DNA of 64,000 nucleotides from positions 16,852,003 to 16,916,002 of the forward strand of contig JAJEKV010000030.1 in NCBI GenBank assembly GCA_021234155.1, given 5' to 3'. The stretch comes from Isoetes taiwanensis. Its lineage: Eukaryota; Streptophyta; Lycopodiopsida; Isoetales; Isoetaceae. The number at the start of each line of letters is the position of its first letter. Positions within the stretch are counted from its first letter, which is position 1. This document shows positions 33,132 through 45,858 of the stretch, piece after piece. Made by a program: the position numbers and the translations under genes. The notes under the pieces were generated by a model, which saw only the letters and a list, made by a program, of their open reading frames with translations, had not been told where the DNA came from and ran no database searches.

Positions 33132-33594
33132 AAAATCACATATCTGAAGATTATGTTGGTAACTAGAGGACCTCTGTATTGTTGCGTGTATCTGAAGTCG
33201 ATTGAAGCATTGCATCGTCCTGTCCATGTCCTGGCGCCGGACTGAATCATTCTTGTCTCCTAGAACTCCAAGCAGCCCGAGATTATAGCCTGCATCCCTC
33301 ATTGATTGCGCATGGTGAATACGATCACAAGACAGGCATGCATGATGCCAAACCTCAGTATAAACACATACAATCTGGCTCACAGATGCACCATGGGTTC
33401 AGATCTTCTAGATCTGGGTTCCAAGGCACTGTGAGATTGCCCCGAACCCCAGATCTTGGGCGCTTCTTGGCATTCTGCCTTTCCCCATCGTTGTCGACGA
33501 TGACCTTCTTCCCTTTATCCATATCTATTTCCGAGCTGAGCCGGGATCGGGCTGGCGCTTCCCTGCTGATCTTGAGCTCAAGAGGTCGAGACAT
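33132..33594 (-). CDS. possible first exons of an unknown gene
   Basis: A minus-strand ATG at 33594 follows a TATA-like GTTATAAAGAGG about 40 bp upstream. Exon 1 would encode MSRPLELKISREAP, a basic GKKVIVDND..NAKKRPRSG region and NPDLEDLNPWCICEPDC, then a donor-like GATT|GTATGTG near 33365. A second exon-like stretch (DAGYNLGLLGVLGDKNDSV, about 33302-33132) ends at a donor GGGAAG|GTATGC. I find no further exons and no known family. It could be a gene running left or a dead fragment. Confidence 0.3.
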
Positions 33595-33599
33595 CTTGA

Positions 33600-35139
33600 G
33601 GGCGGAGCTTCACACTTCGTCCACCCCTCTTTATAACTGTGCTGCAACTTTTAGGGTTACGAACTCTATCTAAATTCCCGCTTCTTTATTACACCCGCCT
33701 GTCTTAAATGCCGGTCTTGTATTATCCTGTCCTTCGGGTTTTCGTATGCGTATATCCGCCACCTGTCCACTATCTGCTTCACTGACACCCGTACATTATC
33801 CTCCCCTTTTCTATATTTTCATTATTTCCATTCTCCTAGGTCTAATGATTATGATGACATGTCGGACCGATCATAGATGCTAAATTTCTACCTTATCTAC
33901 CCCCAATTTGCCACATATCCCCTCATTTCTCGCTATCCAAGTAGTTTTAAATTCGATTTTTTTTTTTTTTTTGGCAACGGATCCGTGGTTTTGAAATCGC
34001 TGAGTGCCGGAATCTCGAGTTCATTTCTCTGCTGTTTCCTTGCATTCGAGCTTCCACTATCTTCCTATGGTCCAAACACGTCGGATAAAGATGGTACTAT
34101 ATTTAATCTATATTATTATTTTTGTGTCATCGGTTTATCTTGATACAGTGCCCGGATGGCATATTCATACACAGATAATTGGATGCTCTCTCTCAACCCG
34201 AACATAGTTATTTTATTTCTAATCTACACTGCTTTACATACAGAGATGTACTTACCTGGTATCGCTATCGATGGATTGCCCATACCTCCCCCCGATCACC
34301 CCCCATCGCCCATCGCCCATAATATCCAAGCTTGTAATTGTTTGTTTTTTAATATGCTTTTTTAATTGTTTGTTGCCTTCCAAATAAATGCGGCTTATCC
34401 CAGGGGTATGGTTTTGTGTCAATATGCTTAGGAAGCTTAGCAAGTTTATTAATTCAATGCAAACTATGCTATGCAACATCTACATGTCTGCAACATCCAC
34501 ATGTTTTCTTCGCAAGGTTTCGAAACTTTGTAAGGTTTACTTGAAGATGGATGTGCAGGGGTCACATCCTAACCCTAAATACAAGACACTGTTGTTATTT
34601 TCATTCTTTTGTGGGCATTTTCTGAGATGTGCAAGACCCTGTTGCTATATTTCATTCTTTTCCATGTTGTGCAGTGCGGGTGATTAGGCAGGGCCGTGAT
34701 ATTTACGGATAGAATTTCCTTTCTCTGAATCTGTATCAGACGTCTATTAATCTGAATGTTTCTGTTTTTTTTATTTGCTAAGTTTTTCTTATCTGCCACT
34801 TCCCTTTTGCACCTCATAATCATGGTGGCCTTCATGCTCTGTAGGTGCAAGTAGCAGATTTAAACTACTGGTATCTGTTCTGCAGGTAGGTATTTTGAGA
34901 CCTCCTACTTGTTCTACAAGCTACTTAGAATATGGAACTAGAGCTAATTGAGTTTAAGATGTCTGATTCATGTTTTTATGTTGCAACTATTTGAAGGTGA
35001 TCATAATGTGTGAGACTGGTTTTCTATGAATGTGTAACGAGGTTGAGTGCCAGAAAGATACAAATATATGAAGTGCTCGGAAGTTACTCTAATATGGCTG
35101 GCAAAGAGGTAAGAATAAGTCAAAAGGTGTGAACTTCAT
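33600..35139. other. intergenic, no gene recognised
   Basis: Short frames only. A poly-T run lies at 33958-33972. No convincing coding or RNA gene. Confidence 0.4.
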
Positions 35140-35189
35140 TTGCAAGTGCTTATAGAATGTTGTTTTAAACATGTATTTTGTTATTCTCT

Positions 35190-35379
35190 ATGCATTGACA
35201 TTAGCTTTTTTGCAAATTTTGGACCAAACAATGCCATGTTCATATTTCCAGAAGGGATGTTCCCTGCAAGACTGAGATCGATATGCCATAGAATTCCTAC
35301 TGCATCTGACAAGACAAGCAACTCAAAGAACCAAACAGCAGCTCCCTCCATTCTCAAGGCACTCTACCTCCGTTCCTGA
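35190..35379 (+). pseudogene. PHT1-type phosphate transporter fragment
   Basis: The frame reads [20 protein letters not shown] and [16 protein letters not shown]. This is recognisable as the conserved PHT1 region FxNFGPNxTTFxxPxExFPARxRSTCHGIxAASGK before the last transmembrane helices of this H+/phosphate symporter family. Several family-invariant residues are changed (the Thr pair, the Ser-Thr of RSTCHG), and the helices after it are missing, so this is a relic of one exon. Confidence 0.65.
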
Positions 35380-38300
35380 TATGAAGGCCTCCATTGATGG
35401 TATGTTCTCTTAGTAAGGTAGTGGATTCGCCATTATATATTGCTATACTATTCCCATTTTGCTTCTTTGTTTGCAGCACGATTTGTCAGGCCCGTAGCTC
35501 CTGTGCTTCCAATTCAGACGGTTTTGCTCTCCATTGCATATCTTACAACACTAGAGGGGCTACTTCTTCATTTTGGTCTTTGATAGGTACAGATCCATAT
35601 ACGCTGGGAACCCAACTCAAAGCAAATGAGACTATTTGGGACAGACTCTCGTCTTGCCTTGACTGTCCACCAAATATGAGAGTGGTGGCAAACATTATGG
35701 CTTTTTTTAAGGGGAATCATTTTGTGTTGTTTCAATATTAATTTAATTGTTTTATGCTCTCAGTGGCTAATGTATTTTTCTACCAGTTCTATGAAGCCTA
35801 AGGAGATTGGGTCTGTGTGCATGATCTTATCTTTTTCATTTATTGTGCACATTTCTAATATCTCTTCTGTTGCCTTGCATGTTTCTTTGCAGGACACAAC
35901 TAAGTATTTAAGCATCAAGTTTACACGATTCTTGCATAGCCATAACACATGGCATTATAATCAAAGATTGTAAATGGAAAATCCAGCAGCTTGGGTATGC
36001 TGAAGCCAAACTAGGTGTTGGCATTTCTCATATAATATTCTGTTATACAGCCATGAGAGATGTATTCTATAGCAAATGAGATACATATTTGCCTCTGTTT
36101 CAAATTCTGTGCCTTATTATATCTGAGACTGCAATATATATGGTTTTTATATTCTTAACATGTTGTTTCTATTGCAGGCAGGGGCTTCTTAGACCATAAA
36201 ATATATCATAAACGAGAATTAAGCAGGTTTGTTGTCATTCAGGAGAATTAAATCTGCACAACAGTTTCCCAGCAGGACATAATTCCTTGATTCAAATGCC
36301 GAGCTTCTTCTGTTTCTGTGAATGTCCTGCCATTTTAATTACTCCATCAAATACAACACCACTGCCGTAATAAACTTCAAGTTTCTTCTTTCTTACCAAT
36401 GTAAATTCCATAAATTAGTGATGTGCCAAATTTCCTCTTCATAAGCAAACGATTGAGAAGTCTATTTGTCTTCAAAGACTTCTTTTGTTGAAAGTCTTAT
36501 AAGAACCTGGTATGCATAGAGAATTATCTGGCAAAACCCATTTGTTGCATTTGAAAATGGTGTTGGATGCTTCTTGAATTTGAACCATTGTCAAATTTTG
36601 CAACATAAACCTTACATTGTAATGCATCTTGAAAACTCGAATGTGCTGTGTTTAGTATTTCCAACTTCGTTTATGTTATGTAGCTAGATGGACTGCAATC
36701 ATCACGTGATTTTGTTCGGATAATTCTAAAAAACAAAATGCAACTTGCTTGATAAGTTGAAGTATAGAGCATTATAAATTGCAAGTACTTAAGCTACAAT
36801 TGATTCACTAGCTAACCAATTCAAAAACTTATAAAATCTACATAATTGAATTGGGCAGTATGACAACTTTAGGCCCAAAGTTATGCCTATAGCTTCATTT
36901 TTTTTTTTTTTTTGGGCTAAAGTTAGTCTAGAAATGGGTATTCTTCTTTGCTTGAGGCAACAATGTGTTTTTTGACACAACGTGTTTTAAATTGTCACAT
37001 AGTGCGAGGTGGAATTATGAGGTTAACTTATAATTTTCTTATTGGAGGAATACTACTATTGTGGATGTTAGTATGAAAAGGCAAAAAGCCTCACTGCCAA
37101 TATTAAGTGTTGTCATACCTAGATTTAAACAAATGTGGAGCAATCATGAGTTATATATTGCTAATATTTGGGATTCACAAATTTAGATTTAGGTTGTGGT
37201 ACATGCGCCAAAGTCAATAGCATACCATTTGATGCTTTGGATGTTGCAAATTGTTCTAGGATATGACCACATATATGTACTATAAAGGTTTTCTATCGTA
37301 TCCAACTATGCATCCTATTCTACTCCACTCGAGCATTCTATTTTGCCCTACACACACGTTCTTATATCTACACATTCCATTTAAGCACTCTCTTATATCT
37401 ACATAATCTATTAGTATAACCATTTAATTCCACCTACGCACTCCATTCATCTCATTCAATTTTTGCACCTCCATTTTGGATGCCCATATCCCATGCCATG
37501 ACTAATGTTCGGCATCGCCGGGCACACGTTTCTAGTGGTTATTTAAAAAGCATATGGACAAAACATGACACGTTTACTCCATAGCTTTCCACATTGTTAA
37601 ACCAAATGTTCTTGCTCTAGTGTTAGGGAAGCAAGGTATGGGATTTCTGTTGTATTAAAACTTACATTTGAGATTTATATGTTTTAATTCTTATCATTTT
37701 CTTGGGGGCTACGTATTTCATTTTTAAATCGGGTTCATTTTTATTAGTGGTATACACAAAAAGGAAAATTTAGCACAAATTCAGCACTTTTTTTAGTGCT
37801 TTTTTTTATGTCGCAGATGGAAAAACTGAAGGGTGTTGTGCTAATCTTTTGTCTAAGAAGATATTTGGGCAGAAAAATCCCCTGCAAAAAGTTGTAGTGC
37901 GCTATGGAGGGAAGCTGAATGAAGCTCCAACATCAGATAATTGCATGCGACATGCCAGGGTAGAAACGGGCACACTGGCATCCAAATAATTTGTGGAGAT
38001 CAACTGCATATCAAGGCCGATTACATGCCCTGCTTTGCTGCAGGTAATCCCCTCCCATTTGCAGCAGTCTGTGGTGTTCCATGCGGCACTGAACTACCTT
38101 AGCCCTGACTTGAGCTTTAGCAGGACCCCCGCTCTGCCTGAACACATCTTGCCGATTGAACAGGGGATGATACTATACTCCCCACAGGATTCATCCAGGT
38201 AGGGCACTTTATAATGTTAGATATTTTCATCGTGGGTGCATTTTTTTTCTGTACAATTTTGTTCAAGTTAGAATTCTGTTTGTTGTTATCAACAAAGATT

Positions 38301-39182
38301 GCTAAGGACTGAGCAATCAAGTGTGGTTGCACCAGGCAATCATGTCGTCAAACATGATGCAGCAATAGGTATGCCTATAGCCAAACACACTGTTTTGGGC
38401 CTGCAACTCAATTATGTTCATATAGCATAGTTTGCAGATCTTCTTCAACGATTGACCTTAGGTCTAGTAGCACGATCAGCTTCAATTTCAAGATGATGGG
38501 ACGAGACCCTGCGGTGACCAACAGCATGTGTCACTTTATATAAGTGAATATTCAAATGCTCTGGGTATTGCATGATCTTTACCTTGGTGGGAAGCTAACT
38601 TGGAATCAGCTATGTCTGTGATGTATATCATCTTGTTGGGAAGCTAACTTGGAATCAGCCATGTCTGTGATGTATATTAATATTCCAAATCATATCGGAT
38701 CAACTAATCCGTCTTCAGTGCCAGGGTTTACAACATTACTGGTTGCATACATATACTGGGTAATTTAAATGGAATGCTTGCTTCTAGATTCTATGTGAAG
38801 TTTTTTGTTTGCACATGCTTAGTATCAAATTTAATCATCGAGCTTTTGGCACAACTTAGTCATCTTATGCTGTTGTTAAGGTCAAGGCTTTCCACATCCG
38901 ACTCAAGAAGTTTATTTTGAAAAAAGTTGTTTTTAAATAATAAACTGCTGCTTCATTTCCAAGCAATGTTGATAGGGAATCTATCTCTGCAAGAAGACCC
39001 TCTTATGGCCTTGTATGTGAAAGTAACATTTTTGGCCTTGCATTTTTTACTCTTTTATTTTTGTTATCTCACTATGCCAACCAACCCTTGCATACGACAT
39101 AGTATTAATTACACAATATAACATCAACTCATCCAAGTGTGATGTAACGTTGTTTGTTTTTGGCCCCGAAGGGCAAAAATGT
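35380..39182. other. intergenic; possible Helitron 3' end at 37505-37535
   Basis: No clear gene. A frame at 35394-35741 follows an acceptor-like TTTGTTTGCAG but matches nothing I know. Exon-like pieces near 37811-38199 are also unrecognised. At 37507-37535 a wobble-paired hairpin (TGTTCGGC ATC GCCGGGCA) is followed by CACGTTTCTAG and T, like a plus-strand Helitron terminus. A 49-bp tandem duplication lies at about 38588-38685. Confidence 0.4.
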
Positions 39183-39653
39183 TTTTTAACCTATAACAAA
39201 AACCATTACATTACACGCCTTAAAATTAAATTTCCCCTTAAACCCCCTTTTGTTTGGGTGCATATTCACACGGGGGGTGACGTAGGATAGCGAGAGCCCT
39301 TATAATTATGTTTTGCACGTACGAAATCAACACCATATAGTATATTGCCTGAAATCTTATAGTATTTTGCAAATCTTGTTATACAGTATAACAAATTCTG
39401 TATATCCATACCCCACAAACGAGGAACTTTGTGTACGGTGTAGATTAAGGAATAAGGGGTGAATATGCCTATTCAACAGCTCTCATTGCCCGGAGTCACC
39501 CCCCGTGTGAATATGCACCCAAACAAAAGGGGGTTTAAGGGGGAATTTAATTTTAAGGCGTGTAATGTAATAGTTGCACCCAAACAAAAGGGGGTTTAAG
39601 GGGAATTGAATTTTAAGGCATGTAATGTATTGGTTTTTGTTATAGGTTAAAAA
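39183..39653. mobile_element. long-TIR MITE, copy 1
   Basis: The left arm (39183-39299: TTTTTAACCTATAACAAAAA ... CACGGGGGGTGACG) is inverted at 39484-39653. The right arm contains an internal tandem duplication of about 62 bp. The central 190 bp is homologous to that of the element at 52361-52814 (shared CCACAAACGAGGA, TAGTATTTTRCAAATCT, GCCCGGAGT). Confidence 0.8.
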
Positions 39654-39888
39654 TTTCATCATGCAGAAAATCAATATGATTTTACCGTCAACACGTAATT
39701 TAGCCCACAATCAAGAGCTCATTAGTTAGACCAATTTTTTGATCTCAAAATCAACCCCTTTTAGTGTATTGCTGCAAGAGCTATTTTTTCTGTTCTTCTT
39801 CCAAATCTGATAAGTGCCAGAGCACTTTTTCTCCTTATTTTCTTCTCAATATACCCAATCTCTTATTTTCTTGCTTGTCTTGTATCAT

Positions 39889-40016
39889 CATTACTGCAAA
39901 GGTTTTTCCCTTGAAAACCTTTCGAGGCAGGGGGTTTTTTAATCCTAGTAGTAATGATTGTACTAGCCCATGATTGTATGGGTCCCATGATTCTATTCTA
40001 TTCTATTCTATTCTTA
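39889..40016 (+). mobile_element. short hairpin element with (TTCTA)n tail, copy 2
   Basis: Nearly identical to 31505-31664 through the stem-loop (ATCATTACTGCAAAGG ... TAGTAGTAATGATTGTAC). It is shorter after GGGTCCCATGA and ends in ATTCT repeats (39993-40014). Confidence 0.75.
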
Positions 40017-40120
40017 CTTAATTTTTTTTTTCGTAGGCTACGACAAAACGAAGTTAAGGAGATAAGCCTTGGAAATTAGCTTTCCTAACCTGTTTATTTC
40101 TTATGTTGTGAAATTTATTC

Positions 40121-41208
40121 TTGTGTTTGTTATTGCAGATGAAGATTGCTCGAACTAAAGCTGAGTTCATGTCTTTAAGGGATTTATGTGGTACCGGCAC
40201 AAAGCTGAAAGAACTGAAATGGAAAGATGTTTCTCCAGCAGATTGGAATGAAATATGGAAAGTCCCTTTGGTTAAAGGGAAGATTCATGTAAAAATGGTT
40301 CAAGAACAGTATGCCACAAAGCTGAATGATCTAATTTCAAAGATCTGTCAAAGAGGCCTCACCAACCATGAGTGTAGGACTCAACTTTCTCGTGCTTTCA
40401 TGTGACAGAGCACTATGAAAGCTCGTCTAAATCCTGAAAAATATATAAGATTAATAGGGCGCAGTTTGCAACTCAGGCTTACAGGGATTCAATGGACAAG
40501 AGGTCAAGAAATGATGGCTCCTTTCTTAACAAGAGCATAGAGGCCATTCTCCATGTGATAAACAGCTTGAACAAGCTTGAACGCATTAGAGAACATAATC
40601 AAGAAACAAGAAGATCGTTGAAGCTAAAGGTGTTGTACAAGGTGCTCACAAGAATTGTTCTGTTTTACTTGAAGCTATTTAAGATAAAAAAAGAGCCATG
40701 GAAAGCAATGAAAGTAGATCTAGAATCAGATGAGACCATAAAGGCATGCATCGAGACGCTTAAAAGGGAAGAAAAATTGCTAAAAGAGATGCTGGAGAAG
40801 TCACTTGCCAAGATCGACATAACCCAGCATTTTGCCTTCCAAAAGAAAATTGAAAAGCTTAGGATGGATGTTTTAAGGTATGAAGATAAAATGGAGTATT
40901 GGCACAAATGTTGCAAGAATGTGCAGTTCATGCAGCAGCATGTGAAGTCCAAAAGGCATGTTATACTAACTATGGGAGAGTATAACATTCCTCTAACCCA
41001 TGATGAGGTATGTAAAATTTGTGGTTTGATGCTTACTACTAAATATGAAATGCATGTTAAGCTTTATTGCTAGCACAAGTATCATGTGTATTGCTTTAGT
41101 TTAGTGCTGGATACTTTGGCATGCATAGTTCCAGATTGTGGTACAGCAGTGCCACAAGCACTTTTAAAAGAATTGGCATATAAAGCTGATGAAGCAGCAG
41201 TTGAGTGA
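40121..41208 (+). pseudogene. unknown protein with C-terminal RING-like zinc finger, broken
   Basis: An acceptor-like TTGTTATTGCAG (40128-40139) precedes a frame (MKIARTKAEFMSLRDLCGTG ...) that stops at 40403. After a shift near 40490, a second frame runs 40492-41073 with charged helical segments (IKACIETLKREEKLLKEMLE, coiled-coil-like) and CKICGLMLTTKYEMH...YC. A TAG at 41071-41073 interrupts it. The same frame continues HKYHVYCFSLVLDTLACIVP and DCGTAVPQALLKEL to TGA at 41206. The C-x2-C, C-x-H-x2-H-x2-C, C-x4-C arrangement resembles a RING/PHD-type zinc site. Probably part of a mobile element; the family is unknown. Confidence 0.45.
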
Positions 41209-44200
41209 AGAAGATGTTGATGCTAACGCTGAAGAAGAAGATGGTGATGAGGAAGTCGAACGAGACTCTTATATCATATGGCATATAATAGTGCTTCAAA
41301 CCCAGCAACAAGAGCGTTGAAGAATATCTGAAGGAGTAAATGGGCTGGTGACCCTACAGAATAAGGCTCACAATCAAAGGGTGAATTGTATATGTCGTGT
41401 CACGTGTACAGTTGATGAGCGATGTTGGAATTAATAAGCAACACGCTTCAAGGGTCGGGGTAATGAAAATCGACCATGAATATAAAAAATATATTTTAAA
41501 GAAGGAAAGAAATGAAGGCCCCTTGTTCATTATATTTAGCGACTTGGATGGGAAGGTGATTACCTAGGAGTGGTCTTCCCTAGCAGGCAAGGATAGATTT
41601 TCGGCTTGAAAGGCAGCAAGTGCTAGAAGCTCTTCGAAGGTTTGGTTAGGGAAGAAGACTTTCAATTCTATAGGAAACCATGGTGAATGATAAATTTACC
41701 AAGAACCTTTTTTTTTTAATAGAAGGGGCCTTCCTTTATGAGGTCCTTAAATGGTACTATCCTTTGGGATATTCATATAATCCCTTGGGATATATAAGTT
41801 TATTTATGGAACTTAATGACACTTAGGCACTAAATTAATGGTGGGAAATACTCTGCCGCAACCAATTGTGGTACCCTACAAAGGGGGGAACAACCAATTG
41901 TGGTACCCTACCATCATACTGTTATGGTGGAACAACTCCCAAAAGAAGGTTGGCCCCCGTCAGTTTGGCAGGCAGGTGGTGATGGCATATAATCACTGCC
42001 ATATAGGCGGTTGAGTCTGATATAAGAAAACAACGAAAGTCTATGCTCTAAGTAGTCTAAGTAAGGTGATCGACAGTGTTATGGGGGTTTCAACACAAGC
42101 AATCACTATGTGTTCCAGAGTATATATCGTGATCAGGGGGGGTGATCTATAAAAGGAGCACGACCATTGAGAAGAAGTATTGTAGGGTGATAGGATGAAA
42201 GCTAGTCCCATGGTTTAGAGGGGTTACTCATGGCAGTCCCTAGCGACCTAGGCAAAGAAAATTCCCTTTTTCTAAAAAGTGAGATAAACCGAGGCTTACA
42301 GATTATGGAAAATAGCATTAGCTATGGTCGTCTCTTTAAATTTTGCTTAACCCCAGTATATGGAATCGAATAATGGATCATATGAAGCATATGAACTTAG
42401 TGTGGATTAAGTCATGGGGGGGTGAAAGAGATTTGCTACCCAAACATCTGCTGGGGAAAATACTTAAAGCTCTGGGTTTGAAATGTCGATAACTTACTCG
42501 TATCATTAAAGTTTGATAATACGGTCGCAGGACCCATGTCCGAATGACAATGATAAACCTTAGGGTGATCGCACCTTGCCATGGTTGCCAAGTCTGGTGG
42601 ATTTGTTGCCACCACAGCGTTGGCTTAGGGAAGGACGATTGCTAGACAAGAGTCTTCCATTTTAAGTAGTTGCTATTGGATAAGTAAAATAGAAGGTCAA
42701 GGGTCCAAGTCCCCACAATAGACTTTTTAAGGGAGTTGGTTGCTTTAGTGCTAAGTGCCTAGGGTTGGAGCTATGAGTTCATGGTTCAAGTCTCTAAAGT
42801 CTAGTTATATGGCACATATTAGGGGGTCTTTGCCCTTTAAAATCCAATTCTAAATCTCTTTTTCCCTCCTTACGCCACCTCAAGAAAAAAACCCAATTTT
42901 TTTTTCGTACAAAAAATTTTATATGGCATTTTTATACGGACGCGTATAAAGTGGCATGAAGGTTGTTTTAGAGGTTTTAAATCCAATTTTAAGGTCATTT
43001 TTCCCTGTTCACTCCACTTTTTGCAAATCTTTCAGCTGAAGCATCTACTGATGGGGCTTTCCGAGGGTTTTAGCTAATTTAAGTGTTCCCGATGTAATGG
43101 CGCAAAAATTGCCTTCATCCGTGCTTCCTACAAAAAGTTATGGCCTGGAACAAGTGACCTCTTTCTGCCAAACTCAACACACTCTTTCCTTTCTCCTTAA
43201 CATTTCTCTTCCCAGTTACCCCTCTTTTCGCCTAGAGAAACTACTTGGACATAATATATGAATAGAATAGAATGGAACTTAGGCGAAATTTCTACATTAG
43301 TATTACCATAGTTAATGACAAATTATTAATAATTTGACATACTTGGCTTTTTAATTAATATTTAATTCTAACATAGCTAACCTTACCTTGTTAATTAATG
43401 ACACGAATAATTAATACACCATTAAGTATTCTTGGTGATGCGTCATGTATTTATATGTATAGCATATAAATATGTGGAACGTCACACAATCATAAAGATG
43501 ATGGTAAGACATAGGCTTTATGTAGAAACTCTAGGTTGGATAAGTGACCTAATGGTTGAAACTAGAAGTAAATTCAATGGTTGAAGTTAAAACATTATTT
43601 GGGATGAAGCCATTGAATAAAATCATAGAGAAGTGAATATGGAAACTAAGTCATTGGTCCAATGCATGGAGGCAACATTCTTTTAAATAGCTCGGTCCAA
43701 TCTGTATTCGGCAAGATTGATTGAAGACAAGGTCGGTTAGGCATAATCGTTGGACTGATTTGTTAATGAAATAAACAATGATGTGCAGATGTAGTATATG
43801 TGAAGTAGAACGAGTTCTTTGGAAGATACAGGTCTGTAAAAATTGAGTGACCATTGTCCTGCTACAATGGCTATATCATTACCATTTGAACAGTGACTTT
43901 GAAATAAATGCTTGACGGTTATTTATGTTAGATATGGATATGTAGCATAATAACATGGGGTTTCAGAGCGATTTGATATGGATATAATTCCTGAAACTAT
44001 AAACCATGTCCAAAAAATAATTGAATGAGCTGTTAAAAAAAAAAAAAAAAAAAAAAAAAAGATTTCAGATAAAAAAATTAATCACTTCAGCTCACTGCTT
44101 AAATTGATTAAAGTAGTCTTATTAGGATATCGAGTTATTTTGGTAGAGGTTCGAGCCCCCGTATTTCATATTCTAAAACATTAGGCGAAGCCGTATAGAG

Positions 44201-44960
44201 GCTCGACATTCCATCAAAACCTTAGGCAAACTCGTATTTCGTATTTCATATTTCAAGATCATAGGCGCCCCCAATTATAAATGAACATAAGCGAAACGAG
44301 AGATGCTCAGAGGCTCCAACATATGGTCTGGGCTGTATGATCGATGGATTCGACGACTGTGGTAGTCCACATTTAGAATATGTAGCATAATAACAGGAAA
44401 AGACATTGCTATAAGTGATATTGCTATAAGAAAAGATGTTAAACTTGAGTTAAAGAGTTAACATAAGTAATGCATTGAATTTGTGCATTGATCCTTATGC
44501 AATACATATGTGAATTTAACTGGCATATTGAAGTCTAGTAAAATTCTTGAGTAGACATTGTTTTTTCTGTAAAATTAAGTTGATATCTTAGTCTTATTAA
44601 CTTAGTTTCTGACAATAAGAAGGGAATATATTTTAATGGTAGTTGATCCAAAGGTTGCATGGTTCACATCCAGAGGCTTAAAGTCTTGTTGGAAAGTAAG
44701 CTTTCCTGTTCTGTAATAGATTTGTAAACCTTTGTGATCTATTAACTACAAACTGGATGCCAGCTAATAGTTGTATTAAATCTTTAAAAACCTATTAGTT
44801 AAGTTTATAGCACTACTTAATAGTGTGCCTTCCAGACGATCTTCTAAAGTTGAAGAGCAGGAATTATGATAGCACCAGTGAGAGTTGTATCACGAGCTTC
44901 TCGGAATGCGAACTTCTATAATTTGGAGTCCTATCTTAGGAAAAGAGTTGCTTCTTTACC
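41209..44960. other. intergenic, no gene recognised
   Basis: Repeat-like sequence without open frames above chance. A 29-bp direct repeat (CAACCAATTGTGGTACCCTA) occurs at 41859 and 41889. A run of 22 A lies at 44038-44060. Confidence 0.45.
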
Positions 44961-44964
44961 TAAC

Positions 44965-45125
44965 AAAGAATAGAATAGATTATTTATAGTCCACAGAGAC
45001 CAATTGGCCTATGGGACCCAAACAAAAAAAAAGAGCAGCAAGCGTATTACTGTCAAAATTACCCCCCTCGCCCCTCCCGAAAGGTTTTTAAGGTAAAAAT
45101 CTTAGCAGTAATAAGTATGCTGGTA
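44965..45125 (-). mobile_element. short hairpin element with pentanucleotide tail, copy 3
   Basis: Read on the minus strand it matches copies 1 and 2: TATTACTGCTAAGATTTTTACC, AAAACCTTTCGGGAGGGGCG, GGGTCCCATAGGCCAATTGG, TCTCTGTGGACT, then a short TATTC tail (AGAATAGAATAG on plus, 44968-44979). It is more diverged than the other two. Confidence 0.6.
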
Positions 45126-45677
45126 CACTGTACACTGGTATAGGACAATTCAATATTGTCCCGGAGGACACTCCGTGTATCCATAACCTCCTGGAGGTAT
45201 GACCCCAACAAGCTCACAGACGCCGTATTCAATAACTCATGCAGCGGCTGGTCAGGCACAACTAACCGAACATACTGCGCTCAGATATGGGCAAAGCTGG
45301 GCAGATCTAGAGGGCATGACATTCATCTTCAATGGCGCCCTGGTGGCAGTGTTAACATTAACATATCAGCTTATAATAATAGGCCAATGCATATCCTGTT
45401 TTGAAACAATAGTTTTGGTCTCAACTTATAATAATATAGCCTATTTTGAAACAATAGTTTTGGTCTAGCATAGGGTTATTTTTCTCATAAAGCATTTACG
45501 CGTGTTTTATTATCTAAAGTGCTATAATAAAATGCTCATGATTTAATATGTCTATTAACAGTACATGTCAATGTTGTTAACAATGAATGATCTTTAAAAT
45601 CAAATCAACTTACATTAAGATTTTATGTTAGTTTCATCATTTTAAAATGGTGGAGAATAAGTAATTAAGTACTAGGC

Positions 45678-45858
45678 AATTTGAAGGAGGAGAGGCTTTA
45701 CGCGTTGTAAAGGCCTTGGCGGCTCCGCCAAACGAGGTGGCGCACGAGCGGCGGAGCCGCGAGTGTGCCGCTGAGTTTGGCTCCGCCACTCGTGCGCTGC
45801 TGAGTTTGGCGGCGCCGCCAAGGCCTTTACAACCGTAAAGCCTCGAGTCCTTCAAATT
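45678..45858. repeat. GC-rich foldback element
   Basis: AATTTGAAGGA at the left is inverted at the right end (TCCTTCAAATT). Inside, AGGCTTTACG, TTGTAAAGGCCTTGGCGGC and TCCGCCAAAC pair with GTTTGGCGGCGCCGCCAAGG and CCTTTACAACCGTAAAGCCT. The middle adds GGCGCACGAGCGGCGGAGCC-type palindromes. The arms are about 60 bp with few mismatches. There is no coding. Confidence 0.85.

Noticed and set aside
39183-39653. LTR retrotransposon remnant
   Set aside because: The repeats are inverted, not direct, and no primer-binding site or gag/pol is present.
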